Shown here: positions 13,084 to 25,800 of the stretch, in pieces
Numbering within the stretch: position 1 is the stretch's first letter
Layout of the letters: each line of letters begins with the position of its first letter
NCBI GenBank assembly: GCA_905221605.1
Contig: CAJNDS010002179.1
Coordinates: 350,001-414,000, forward strand
Origin: Symbiodinium natans
Lineage: Eukaryota > Sar > Dinophyceae > Suessiales > Symbiodiniaceae
Direction of reading: 5' to 3'
Length of the DNA stretch: 64,000 nucleotides
Program-made: the position numbers and the translations under genes
The notes under the pieces: model-generated
Seen by the model: the letters and a program-made list of their open reading frames with translations, nothing else
The model's database searches: none
Told to the model about the DNA's origin: nothing

Positions 13084-13837
13084 TCACACTGCAGCTGGCC
13101 TGGGTGCGACCGTGAAATTCTCGATGCCCGCCTCCGTTACCAGGACGTTGTCCTGGGTCGCAGGGCCGGCCCATGGTTTAGGGTTCAGGGTTCAGGGTTT
13201 AGGGTAAGAGACCCTAAGCCCTATGCTCCCCATAAACCCACTATAAACCCTACAGTTAAACCCTATTGAAAGCCCCATTTTGGGGTTATAAACCCTACAA
13301 GGGCATCAGGGAAAGCTCTTGGGCCCAACATAATCTGGAGCTTCAGTTGGGGGCGGGGGGAGATCTTTCTTGGCATCCCGTGACTGCGTGGCTGTGACGA
13401 CACGACCCTGAACCCTGAACCCTGAACCCTGAACCCTAAACCCTAAACCCTAAACCCTAAACCCTAGAACAAACCCTAAACCCTAAGCCTAGAACAAACC
13501 CTAAACCCTGAACCCCAAAACCTAAACCCTAAACCTTATGAGCCCTAAGCCCGAATCCCGATCAACCCGCTAAAGCCCGGCATCCCAACGGTTTAGGGTT
13601 TAGGGTTTAGTGGGTCCTCAAGGCGGATGCCCCCAAAGCTGGAGAAGTCCGCGACGCGGTCCCAGGCGAAGAATTTGCCCAAAGCCGGGTCCTCCTTGGC
13701 CTCCGTGGGTTGAGGGGTGTAGGGTTTAGGGTTTAGGGTTTTAGGGTTTTAGGGTTTTAGGGTTTTAGGGTTTAGGGCTTGATTGCTTAGGGTTTTCTGG
13801 TTTAAGGTTTTAGGGTCTGTCTCTCTCTCTATCTCTT

Positions 13838-13880
<43 letters not shown>

Positions 13881-16800
13881 GGGTCTTGTTGTTGCCGCCC
13901 GTCTAGCCAAGCTCCATGGGGGTAACGGCAGAGAGAATGCTTTGCACACTACGCTGCAAAGCCCAACCTTAATTACGACATAAACCCGTAGGGTTTGGGG
14001 CTTAGGGTTGAAGGTTTTTTTGCCGCTGAAGTTACGTCCACTGTGCAGGGATTGGGCTGTAAATCCGTGAGAACTGCTATACTAGGTTGACCACATGAGG
14101 GTCTAAGGCGTTTTGCCACCCGCCAAGCAGACGAGCCACGGTGCATGGCAAAACTCCTCTGGACAACTGAAGACTCTTGAAATTACCAGGAACGAGTGTT
14201 GGACCAAGTCATTGCATGCCCACTGTGCATTTGGCCTAGACAGCAATTGACTACAACATCAAAACACAACTGCTGTGAGAGTTACATTCGGTTTAGGGCA
14301 CAGAGCGCGTAGGGTTTTCGGGTCGCTGTGGCCAACGACTCAACGACCAACTTTGCATGTGACAATCCTGTAGCAGATGGCTGCGACCCTATCGATCCTC
14401 AGCGTGCTTGTGCAGGTAGCAGACCATGCCACCAGTAACTTAGATTCAAAAAAATCCAAACAAAAAACCCAACAGATCAAGACCTTCTGCCCCCCTCCTC
14501 CCCCCCTCCCCCCCTGGTGTCCAGAGGTTCTTGGGAGGTCGTTCGGTGTCTTGGGCTCAGCACTGGACAACGAGCAACATGCAAACAAACCCCCTCAACC
14601 AAGAGGTGCACCCAAGCAACAAAAGCAAACAACCGACCGAAGTACACAATGCTCAAACAAACCTTTTTCTGAGCGTCCGAATTCAACCCGCCGCGAACTC
14701 ATGCACTATACAAAGAGCTGTCTTAGGAATTCATTACTTGCCTGACGACCCGGAAAGCATTCTTGGGGAGACTTCAAGAGAGCACGCATCAGGATCACGC
14801 AGTTCTTCTCCTCATTGATCGTGCTGGGGCCGTTGAGCTTCAGCGCACTCTGCACAGACTGTGTCGCGAATCTGCGATGAGGCCGTCCAAGGTGGTGGGG
14901 GGCAAATCGTGCTGAATCGGTCTCCAGCACACCAAGGTAATATTGAAGCCACCGATTAGAAAACGCAACCATGCCCGAGCTTGCGCCCTCTTCATACCTT
15001 TCGGCTTCAATCTCGCCCCCAGTGGGTCCAGCTGGACCTTTCGTCGACAACCCCGGCTCAGGCGACGTTGGATGCACCGCAGTGTCGACATCACCCCCTG
15101 CAGAGTCACACGCCATCTCGTCCATGAAGCTCAAACGCGCTAGCGCTATCTCAGTCTGAGTGGCCACACACGCACCAGGCCGAAGCACCGCCACACCCGA
15201 ATCAGCCTGGGTAGCTACATGGGCGGCAGTAGCAGCCACTTTCGCCTCATGTTCCGCCACCGTCTGCGGGATGCGAGAAATGGAGCTGGCAACCTCCCCC
15301 AGGCCGAGGCTCTCTGCCGTGCGACGGGCGTAGGCCAAGTTTGCAGCCAACTTGCGCACCCCTCTAGCCATGACGAAGCAGCACGGGAGCTCAGGGAGTC
15401 TCGGAAATATCCGGAAGTCTCGGGCCCTTTTGGCTTGAGCCAAAATGGCTTGAGCCAAAGTGATCATGGGATAGGGTTTAGGGTTCAGGGTTTGGGGTTT
15501 AGGGCACCCTAAACACCAATCCCTAAACGTCCTTCGCCTGTGAGTTTTTGTATCCCCTTGCCCTTCGCACCAGGCCGACAGGTCTGAAAACGACTAACAC
15601 AAAGACTAGAAAAAAAGTCTTCTGGGCGATGCAGGCGATTGCTGTCGATGCCGAGAGGAACAGGTAGTTTGAGCTGTTTGTAGGCATTCTAGACTGATAC
15701 TACTGGTAATTAAGCTGTCGTGGCTCATCATGAAGAGTTCCATATCAAGCCCCACACGCACACACATGAAGACGCCTGCAACCCCCCCACTACTCTCTAC
15801 AGGCCACAACTTAAGATTGGGTTACCCTGATAACTTGGGCATAAAGTTGGCTAAATCGGCTCCCTAAACCCTAAACTCTAAACCCTATACCCTTTCCATG
15901 CTACTTTCAGCACGCTCTTTGACAGCAACCCCCAAAGCCCATAGGCCTTTCGGAGGGCGTAGTCCATGAAGTAGATGCCTGGCCTTTGAAGTGTCACTAG
16001 GTCTCGAATGTTCTCGAGTAGGTATAGGGTATAGGGTATAGTATAGGGTTTAGGTTTAGGGGGTTCCCTAAACCCTAAACCCTAAACTCAGGGCCTAGGC
16101 CGCCCCCCCCCCCGACACGTTGGGGGGCGGCGCTTAAGCCCTTCGACCTCGATGGCGCAAGCCGACCCTCGTCCGCCTCCCACAGCATGGGGGTCGGTAG
16201 CGCCCACGATGGGCACGTTAAAATGACCTTAAACCTTCAGCTCCCCGTAGCGTGCTAAGGACCAGGTACGCCTGGCCCCTCTGACGCAGGGAGCCCCCCG
16301 CCGGGCCTTCCCTGGGCGCCCCTGCGCTCCCCTACCTTGGGCCAAGGCTGGGCCCCCTTCTCGGAGCCGGGCCCTCGGCCCTCTTGACCATTCTGGAGCC
16401 CCGCGGCCCTCCCTGCCTCCCAGCTCTTTTTGGGCCGAAATTCCTGGTTTACAGCTCTGGGCCTTTCTGCCCTGTGGCTTGAACCGGGCTGGCGACCACA
16501 GTGACGGAATGAAGAAGTTTTATGGAAGTAAGCAGTTGGCTAGGCCTAAACCCTAAAAGGAATAGGTCTGGGTGGCTTTGCCGCCTCGGACGGCGTGGGG
16601 TAGGAGAAAAATGTTAGATGGCCTTCCACAATCGGGCCAAAGCTGCTCTTCGCGCCTCACGAAGCTTTGGAGCTTGTTCCAAAACACCTAACCTTCACAG
16701 TATCCACGCCCTATCACAGCAAACCCTAAACCCTAAACCCTAAACCCTAAACCCTTCTGGGTGTAGAGCTTAGGGGTTGCAAATCTGGCAGGTACTGAGA

Positions 16801-19800
16801 ATCGACGAGTTTCATCCCTCGCACTCCCAACCCCCCGTGGTTCTTTGTAGGGAATGAAGGAATTCGGCCCCCATATATATATAAATAAATATATATATAT
16901 ATATATGCTCACCCCCCCCCAATGGACCAACCGCGAAATGAAAAGGACAGGAAAAACTAGTTGTTTTTGTCGTGCTTTGTGTTTTCTTGCGTGTTTTGCC
17001 TTATTTCTTGTGCTTTTTGTGCATTTCGTGCATTGCACTTTTGCACTTTTGCACTTGTTTTGTTTTTTTGCACTTTTGCACTTTTTTGGCTTTTTACACT
17101 TTTTTGGCTTTTCGCACTTTTGCACTTTTTTTGGTTTTTTTGCATTATTTTCATATACTGTGTTTTTTTTCTATGCTTGTCTTATGCATAGAAATCCAAA
17201 AATCCAAAAATCCAAAAATCCAAAAATCCAAAAATCCAAAAATCCAAACATCCAAAAATCCAAAAATCCAAAAATCCAAAGTTCTCCGGACAATCTCCCA
17301 AGAAACTTTGGATTTTTGGATTTTTGGATTTTTGGTTTTTTGGATTTTTGGATTTTTGGATTTTTGGATTTTTGGATTTTTGGATTTTTGGATTTTTGGA
17401 TTTTTGGATTTTTGGATTTTTGGGTTTTTGGATTTTTGATGATTTTTCACATTCGAGGTTGGCTCATATTCGTTCTCCTTCTTTTTGAATGAAAGGAGGG
17501 CGACCATTCAAATGTACCCTTATCAGAATTTCAAATGCGTCCTACCTACTCGAAACGTGAACACTACATTCATCGCACAACTAAATAGCATATTCAATAA
17601 GATTTTGAATATGATGTTTCTGTATATGAGGACCAGGTAAAGTCTTGCCTATTCAAATCACTGAGAAAAGCACGTACATGGGTTATGCACAGGCCTTTGC
17701 CAAGGAGGCTTTAACAGAGAAGGCCTATATGTGCAAATATCGACTTTTGCATTTGAAAGAAGCTGAAATATCCTTCTTTCAATAAGAACCATTCTGGGAT
17801 CACAGTACCTGCTGTTTAAGAAAAAGTCTATATCTCATGAACACCCTTTCTTTGCGATAACGATTTAGTTCTTCTGATCTTTTAATTCAAGCTCTTAATA
17901 TTGCATTGCCCCCTGTGATTTTTGCAGCAAAGCCTGCTCGAATCGCATTAACGTCTAAACTACTCGATTGAAAACTGTATCAAAAAAATCTAAGTAGCCT
18001 GTTCAAGAAGCCAATAAGGTTTTGAAAACATCCTACTCGAAAAGCCAACAAGACTCAAGAGGTTGAGCAGAAGAAGTCAAGACAGTAATCGGGCTTGGGT
18101 CCAATACAGGGCTATTGAACTGTTTTAATGGACCAACCGCGAAATGGAAAAGAAGTCCAAAAGTCCAAAAGTCCAAAAACCCAAAAATCCAAAAATCCAA
18201 ACATCCAAAAATCCAAAAACCCAAAAATCCAAGAATCCAAAAATCCAAAAATCCAAAAACCCAAAGATTCCTGGGAGATTGTCCGGGCGTTTTTGGATTT
18301 TTGGGTTTTTGGGTTTTTGGATTTTTGGACTTTTGGATTTTTAGACTTTTGGGTTTTGTGCTTTTTATGTTATTTGTGCTTTTTCATGCTTTTTCGTGCT
18401 GTTTTGCACTTTTTTGCACTTTTTTTGCGCTTTTTTGCACTTTTTTGCACTTTTTGCACTTGTTTGCACTTTTGCACTTTTTTTGTACTTTTTGCACTTT
18501 TTGTGCTTTGCACGTTTTGGTGCTTTTTTTATTTCGCAATATTTTTGCAAATATTTGTCTTGAATGTGCTTTTCCAATCCAAAAAATCCAAAAACCCAAA
18601 AATCCAAAAATCCAAAGTTTCCTGGGAGATTGTCCGGAGAACTTTGGGTTTTTGGATTTTTGGATTTTTGGACTTTTGGATTTTTGGATTTTTGGATTTT
18701 TGGATTTTTGGATTTTTTGGATTGGAAAAGCACATTCAAGATGACAAATATTTGCAAAAATATTGCGCAATTAGAAAAAAGCACAAAAAAAGTGCAAGGA
18801 ATTACAAAAAAAGTGCAACAAGTGCAAAAAGTGCAAAAAAGTGCAAAAAAGTGCAACAAGTGCAAAACGTGCAAAAAAAACAGAACCAAGTACAAAAGAA
18901 CACACAAAGCACAAAAAAGCACAAAAAAAACACAAAAAATGCACAGGAAGCACAAAAAGCACAAAGAAGTGGACAGGGAAAGCATGGCAGGGTACAGTGT
19001 CTCGAGAACCTTGGACATGTCGATGTGGGTCCATTGGGGTTAGAGGTTGGTCCATTGGGGGGGGGCGACCATATATATATATATATAAATATGGTTTAAG
19101 GTTTAGGGTTTAGGTTTTTTTGCCACCCTTGGTGCACTTCTCGATTTGTGCGTGTCATCCTTGCGCAGGGGCCATGCTAATCTTCTCTGTATCGTTCCAA
19201 TTATAATATATTATATATATATATATATTATAGTTTAGGGTTTAGGGTTTAGGGTTTAGGGTTAATTTCCTCTATGAACCAGTAACCCTAAACATGTCGT
19301 AAGAATGTCCATGGCCCGGGAGAAAAAAAGTCTAGGACGCAGGGTGATGGCAGCTCACGGGGCCCAGACTCCACAGTCAAGACCTCAGCGGGTTTAGGGT
19401 TTAGGGTTTAGGGACTCACGCCATTCTTCCAACCTTTCCGAGGTTGGGGAACCTTGAACCCTCTGAAATGTATTCCTGCACATGATCCTGTTAAACCCAC
19501 TTAGGGAAAATGTCAGATATCCCGCAAGGGCTTACCCAGCTTCCGGTACCAAGGTTCCAAGGTTCCAACTATCATAAGGACACGTCAGGCTGTACACTTT
19601 AGCACCCTTGAGTTAAAGGCTAGCAGGTCTCTGGAGAACTGCGGGGAGACCCAGAATCAGCATCTTGGGGGGGTTTAGGGGATCAGCGGCACGCCAAGGC
19701 ACTCAAACCCTCCTGCCCCCCCCCCCCCCCCCCCCCCCAGTCCAAACCCTAAACCCTAAACCCTAAACCCTAAACCCTAAACCCTAAACCCTAAACCCTA

Positions 19801-22800
19801 AACCCTAGCATCAGGTCTAACCCTAAACCCTGAACCCCCAAACCCTAGGGTATCCTATAGGGTTTAGCTAGGGTTTCCTAGGGTTTCACGACTTTCAGAC
19901 TTCGAGTCCCTGGCGAAACCTGGCTCCAGCACTCTCTGGACGCGCAGGGCCTTGAAGCCCTCCTCCAGGCGCTGTCCAGGCGGTTTTGGGGTTTAGGGTT
20001 TTAGCCTCCAATCCAGGATGGGCTATTAGGCCCCCATAATCCACCCTAAAAAGGGCGTTTTTAAGGGGTTCTAGGATATAATAGCCCGTCCTGGATCCCG
20101 ATAAGGGGCATATAGCGATTCGGATATTGTTTCACGGCCCATCACCTGCCCAGGGCTTAGGGTTGAATATGGAGGAGCCCAAGTAGTCAATCTGTCTCTT
20201 GATTTTGCCAGGATGTTGTTCCCTCGATGCATGGTGCTGGCGCATTGCTGGCGACGTGGGGGTTTCCGAAACCAGGGGCCCCTTATTGGGGCTTATTACA
20301 AGGGAATCCTACTGGGGGCCCCTTTATGTTCGTAAAAACCCACGTGGTGCACATTTACGCGCCTTCGTGCAAATGTTATAGTATTTTGAACCTTTGACGA
20401 CATCAGGCTGCGCCATGCCCTGCAAGTGCAGTCAGGGATCTGCTGTCACAGGGGTCCGTTCTCTAAAACATGAGCCCTTACCGGGGGCCTCTGTAGTACC
20501 TCAGTTTTTGAAACTTTCGGGTCTACGGTATGACCATAATCAGGCCCACGTCCTTCAAGGCTCTCTATGAACCCCAAACTCGGCCCTGTTCTCCCCAAAC
20601 CCTAAACCCTAACTTTAGAGACAAGGTCTTCCAAAGCGTGGCATTCAGAGGCCAGAGGCAAAATACCAACCATCCCAACACATCTGCCGCAAGGATCCGC
20701 AAAAGTCTTCGAAGCCGAGTGGGTTTCTCTGATTCACGGAAACAAGGGCCCTAAACCCAAAACCCTCAACCCTGAACCCATTACGGGTGATTCCTGGTTG
20801 AGATGAACCCTTTGCCTGCTTGAAATCACCCTAAACCCTTTTGGTATCTTAGATTGGTGGTTCGAGGTCCCCGGCCCGGGTGTCTCGCTGCGCCCCTTTC
20901 GGGTAGCCGCCGACCTTGACTGCACGGGGGGTTTCTGCTGCGGGGCATAACCTTACAGACCTGAGCTAGATGCACAAAGCAGCACACACACACACACAGA
21001 CCGAAAGGTATACAGGTTGGGCTGAACTTGTTTTGACATGGTCCACGCACAACATCGACTCGGGGTGCTGCTTGGGCGCAACGCTGAAAACTACAAAGCG
21101 GCGGGCGTCTGGAGGTAGCGAAACTCGTCCGATACTCTGACATGGGCAGTGCAAAATTGAGCCACTCTTCAAAAAATGACGGCAATTTAAGCTTCAACTG
21201 TTGAGGGGGCACACAGCATAAGTACAGCATTCGCATTATGGATGCTGTGTGTCGACATTGCCCGACCTTCGGAATCTCCGAAGGGCACCCACCGGAACCC
21301 TTTCACTTTGAACCGTTTGAAGCTGAACCCTACACCCTAAACCCTAAACCCTAAACCCTAAACCCTAAATCCTAGCCCTAAACCCTGAACCCCAGCATGC
21401 CAGAGAGCCGGGCATCGTGGGTGTCGATGCCCATGAAGTGGCCAAGCCCATGAGGCATCAGCACCTCTGGAGAGAAGGGAGGGGGGGGGAGGGGGTTTAG
21501 GGTTTAGGGCTAGGGTTTAGGGTTTAGGGTTTAGGGTTTAGGGTTTAGGGTTTAGGGTTTAGGGTTTAGGGTTTAGGGTTTAGGGTTAAGAAGGGACGGA
21601 GGGGGGGAGGGTTTGGTGTGGATCGGGGTTTGGGGTTCAAGGTTTAGGGGGATGTAGCCACAGCAGTGCTTGCCAGGCCACGAAACTGTAATAAAACCCA
21701 CTTGCAAGCCTGAGTAAACTTGAGAAAAGTCTCCCATACGACCCCCGGCTGACTCTGATCGTGAGGAAAGCACGCCACCCACGTTTGCCGCCATCATGTC
21801 ATCGACCTCGCCAACCTCGGATATCTCGGAACCGAAATTTCACGCTTTTAAGCGACGGTTCAGCAACGTGCATCTGCGCAGGAGCGGTCCTCCCAAAAGT
21901 ACGCCAACAAGCCCTCGCACTCTGCAAAAACGATCTTCATAGGCTAAGGCTCACGGCTAGAAGTCCCCCGTCCTTGAGCTTTTCACACCTGGGCAGAAAG
22001 GTCGGTGCAAACATGTGCAAAAGGAATGGGCATCGTGAACCCACGGATTTGACATCGCTCTATGCAGCAACTCAGCGCTCGCTCTCTCTTGGCGCTAGTA
22101 CAGCGTTCCGATCCATACTTGGAGGTTCATGGGTAGATACACTTATAACCCCACTCAGGGTACTTCTAACCCTACTTATAGTTACCCATAAACCTCCAAG
22201 TAAGGCCTAAACCCTAAACCCTAAACCCTAGACCAGCTCAGGTCCCGACAGGATCCTGTAGGTCAATTCGTGCATGTCTGCCTGGCACACAGGTGTGGCA
22301 GGCAACGGACGGAACAGTGTTTGGGGTTTCCGAAATTAGGGGTTTTAGGGTTTAGGGGCTTAGGGTTGAGTGATGTATGGGGGTCCTTATTATAAGGGGA
22401 TCCTTCTATTTGGGTTTCTATCTGCAGTGTGGCTTTTGCAGCACGGGGACACACTGGACATGAGTAAATGGCTGGGTTGGGGGGTTTAGGGGTCTCACTC
22501 ACCCCTAACCCTAGACCCTAAACCCCAAAACCGTTGCTTCGAAGCGCGGTCAAACAGTCAAACAAACTGCGCAAGCTGCGCCCAATCCACGCCTGGCTTC
22601 ATGGAGCCTGAGTGGTCATGAGCTGCCACTGTCTTGGTGGGTTTCCAAGAATAGGGGTACCTTTCCTTCGGGTGTTCCTATAATGAGGATTGTAGTATTT
22701 TGGGGTTGCTGGGAGTGCTACAGTGCTGTCTTGGCTCGTCCGGTCTGCAAAGGATCTAAACCCTAAACCCTAAACCCTAAACCCTAAACCCTAAACCCTA

Positions 22801-22893
22801 TAAACCCTAAACCCTAAACCCTAAACCCTAAACCCTAAACCCTAAACCCTAAACCCTAAGCTCGGCTGTGCGTGGCATGGCCTTGACAGCTCT
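13084..22893 (-). CDS. PEPD: PEPD exons 18-29 (catalytic core and C-terminus)
   Basis: Exons are 22882-22893 (RAVK, 12 nt), 22582-22607 (SMKPGVDW), 22234-22281 ([16 protein letters not shown]), 21774-21815 ([14 protein letters not shown]), 21414-21464 ([17 protein letters not shown]), 20894-20914 (VGGYPKG), 19915-19971 ([19 protein letters not shown]), 19370-19383 (14 nt, VLTV and part of Glu), 15947-15983 ([12 protein letters not shown]), 13617-13700 ([18 protein letters not shown], then [10 protein letters not shown]) and 13084-13152 ([19 protein letters not shown], then stop). An extra exon pair at 21103-21299 takes the place of exon 23 in my numbering. The exon 26/27 junction restores TVEPGIYF, with the Glu codon split by the intron. 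The intron between 15983 and 19370 is 3.4 kb and holds the foldback element and the U6 copy; the next, 2.2 kb, holds the spliced-leader retrogene. Confidence 0.92.
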
Positions 22894-25800
22894 CTGCAGC
22901 CTTATACTCGCTCTTCGTACCGGCTTCATTTTAAGGCTTACAAGGAGGGGCCCCCTTACTATACTAACTGTAGTTAAGGGGCTTATAACCTAATTTAGGA
23001 TCCTTATAACCCAATTTAGGGTCTTATAACTCTACTTGTAACTAGCCCCTCCTTGTAGAGCCTCAAGTGCCAAATGGCCTGAACGGCTTAGAGCGCTGCA
23101 AAAAAATCAAGTTATTGCGAACCTTGATGAAATCGAGATTCCGACAATCAAGGGGGGTTCTTGTTTAGGAATCTTGAAGAGCGTCCCTGGCCCAAACCCA
23201 AGGGGTACCACCTAAGGGCCCAGAAGAAAAATTCCTTTGAAGCAAAAGGTGCAAGCAATCCCGAGGCTGGCGCTAAGAACAGCTGCCTGCATGGCCTGCC
23301 GAAAGGCCCCAAATAGGAACATTATTCGGAATTAAGAGGGGGGCGGGGGTGAAGGAAACACTGCCCTGCGCGAGATTTTCATCACGGGGGGCCCCGTTTT
23401 ATTCCTAATTCGTGGTGTCCGGCAAGGCCCGTGGGCTCTTTCTTGGGAATCCCTAGATCCCTAGAGGCGGAGTCCTAGACAATCTGGGAGACTCCCGAAA
23501 GGCCCCAAGTAGGAATAAAGAGGGGGCGGGGGGGGGGGGGGAAAACGCTGCCCTGGGCGAGGTTCATGACGGGGGGCCCCCATTTTAACTTTTGCTTCCC
23601 ATGATCCCACATGTCTGCCGCACTGGGCAAGGCACTCACCGCAACAGGACCAAATTCACACAGCAAGCAGCAGCGAAAAGTCCATTAGACTTGTTTCTGC
23701 GATGTTGGCTGCTTTATTCCTAATTCTCCCTCCCCCCCCCCCGTTTTCCGGGATAGGAAATAGAACTTCCTGGACCCCCCCCCCCCCCCCCCAGAAACCA
23801 GAGATAGACTGGGGCAATGACGCAGCTAACAGCCAGTCCGTTCATGCACGCCATGAACTGCACCCCTTCAACTTTGCATGTTTACTTATTAACAGGAATC
23901 AGAGGGAGTTACATAGCACATTACTATGCTCTCGCAGCCGCAAGTGGGTACTTTTATAAGCCATGTGGTATGGCAATGTGCCAGCAATGGACCATTTAGG
24001 ATCCTTATAACCAATTTAGGGTTCTTATAACTCTACTTATAACTACGGGGGCCCCTCCTTGTAGAGCCCCGAGCCCGACTGAGCTCCTGGCCGCCACGGT
24101 TTCGAAGATGAGCCGCTGATCAGGCGTGAAGGTCCCACTGAGCGGTGCGGAAGGGATTTCCATGTGCATGGAATAGGACGGCCCTTGCAACCCTCTGAAA
24201 GTTAGCCACAGGAGGCCTCTCGGGAATCTCCGGGGTGACTGGCGCATCGGGACAATGAGTCGAGAACAGAGTGGTCCGAGTCCGAGAACACAAAGACCGA
24301 GTCATACAACAGGACAGCACGAGCAAAACAAGAGAGCATGAGTCCTGAAAGCAAGAGGAGAACAGGAATCGAGCATGTCCATCTAAACTCTAAAATCCTA
24401 AACCCTAAAATCCTAGCCCCTAAGCCCTAAACACGAAACATCACACTTTCCCTAAACCGATCATCAGTTTCTAAAGGATTGTCCGGCTTTCTCCAGGGTG
24501 GAGGGGGTCTTTGCTGCCCGCGACTTGGGGTTCAGGGTGTTTCCGACTCAGTCACCAGGCGACTCTCGCAATGTACTTCTCGTGACTTGGCACCGAGCGT
24601 ATTGGGGGACCAACTACAAACAGGCATTTTCGACTTCGGAAAGCGGTTTAGGGTTTAGGGTTTAGGGGTTAGGGTTTCCTAGACCCTCAACCCTCAACCC
24701 TAGACTTCCCTAAGCCCTTTTGCATCAGGACTTGAACCCTCAAGCCTAAACCCCAAACCCTACACCTCCCACGCGAGGCCACAGGTCATACACACCAAGC
24801 CCGTCCACTCGGCCCACGGCTTCGCTGGGAAGGAGTTGGTGATGTCCGAGGCATAGCAGTAGAACTCGCAGCCCATGTCGCAGAGCACCATGTCCCCATC
24901 CTTCTCATCCCTATAAACCCTAAACCCTAAACCCCCCAGGGCTCCGGGCGTCGTGAGTCTTATCTAGGGGCTTCGCAAGGGCCCCGCGCTGGGAGACCCA
25001 AAGTACTTATAACCCAATTATAGCCATACTAGGGCACTTAAGGGGCTTATGAGTGGGTTATAAGTTCAGCTATGATTGGTTCAGAAGTACCATGAACCTC
25101 CAAGTAGAAGGCCCAAGAGGTCCTCCAGCCTCCGGTCGTTCGGAGCGCCAGCGTGGCCTGAAACGGACAGCCCGGTTTGGTCCACGCCGCGTACGTAGCA
25201 ACTGATATAACGCCACATTCGAAACAACCTGTCAAGACACACAGGGGGGCCATGAAAGAGAGCGCACAAAGAAAGACTTCAGGAGTCAAGTATGGGACGG
25301 CTGCTACTGCTACTGACTCGAAATAAGCATCTACCCCTCAAGGCATTGTACTCTCTCCATGCACCAACGCCCCGTAACCCAGCAGATCTCAGAAACGAAG
25401 CTCAATACAAGCTTAGCCCGAGGCCGTAGTGGAGGACCTTGGCTGCTACTTTTCCCTTAGATGAAAAAAACCCTAAACCCTAAACCCTAAACCCTACCCC
25501 TCATCATCGTCATGCGACCAAAGCGCAGAACAAGCTGGCATCAATTGGATTGCCTAAACCCTAGACCCTAAACCCTAAACCCTAAACCCCTGCTGATAAG
25601 CACCAGGGCCATCCTGGCGGACAACGCTGCGCAATTGCCATCTCCTTATCAGTTTAGGAGGCGCTGCGGTGGTTTCGTGGCCCTTGCCGGCACTTAAGTT
25701 GAGGGTGCCAGCCGATCTCCCCACACTGTGGGTTGAGGCACCAGAGGCCCCTGGGCCTCCAAGATCTCGGGATCAACAGAGCCCTTTTTGCACCGGGCGT

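Larger units (their letters stand above)
16869..19092. mobile_element. Foldback element built of octamer arms
   Basis: The ends are inverted copies: at left CCATATATAT, an AT run, a C9 tract and AATGGACCAACC; at right GGTTGGTCCATT, a G9 tract and an AT run ending ATATGG. Inside are three hairpins with arms of the octamer CCAAAAAT and its complement. Around them are TTTTGCACTTTT repeats on the left (17035-17130, 18400-18510) and their complement on the right (18775-18950). The unit GGACCAACCGCGAAATG recurs at 16923 and 18129. The architecture, long inverted arms of internal tandem repeats, resembles foldback transposons. No coding capacity is seen; the long frames here are only repeat translations. 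It lies in a PEPD intron. Confidence 0.75.

Noticed and set aside
17192-18728. CRISPR-like direct repeats
   Set aside because: The units are octamers in direct contact with no spacers, and the genome is eukaryotic.
16854-19113. Frames of 60-320 codons with FGFLDFWIF or KNPKIQKSK repeats
   Set aside because: They arise from the octamer hairpins and GTGCAAAA repeats of the foldback element, open on both strands.
19590-19645. Candidate PEPD exon on minus (FSRDLLA)
   Set aside because: The exons at 19915-19971, 19370-19383 and 15947-15983 join in frame without it, and the match was weak.
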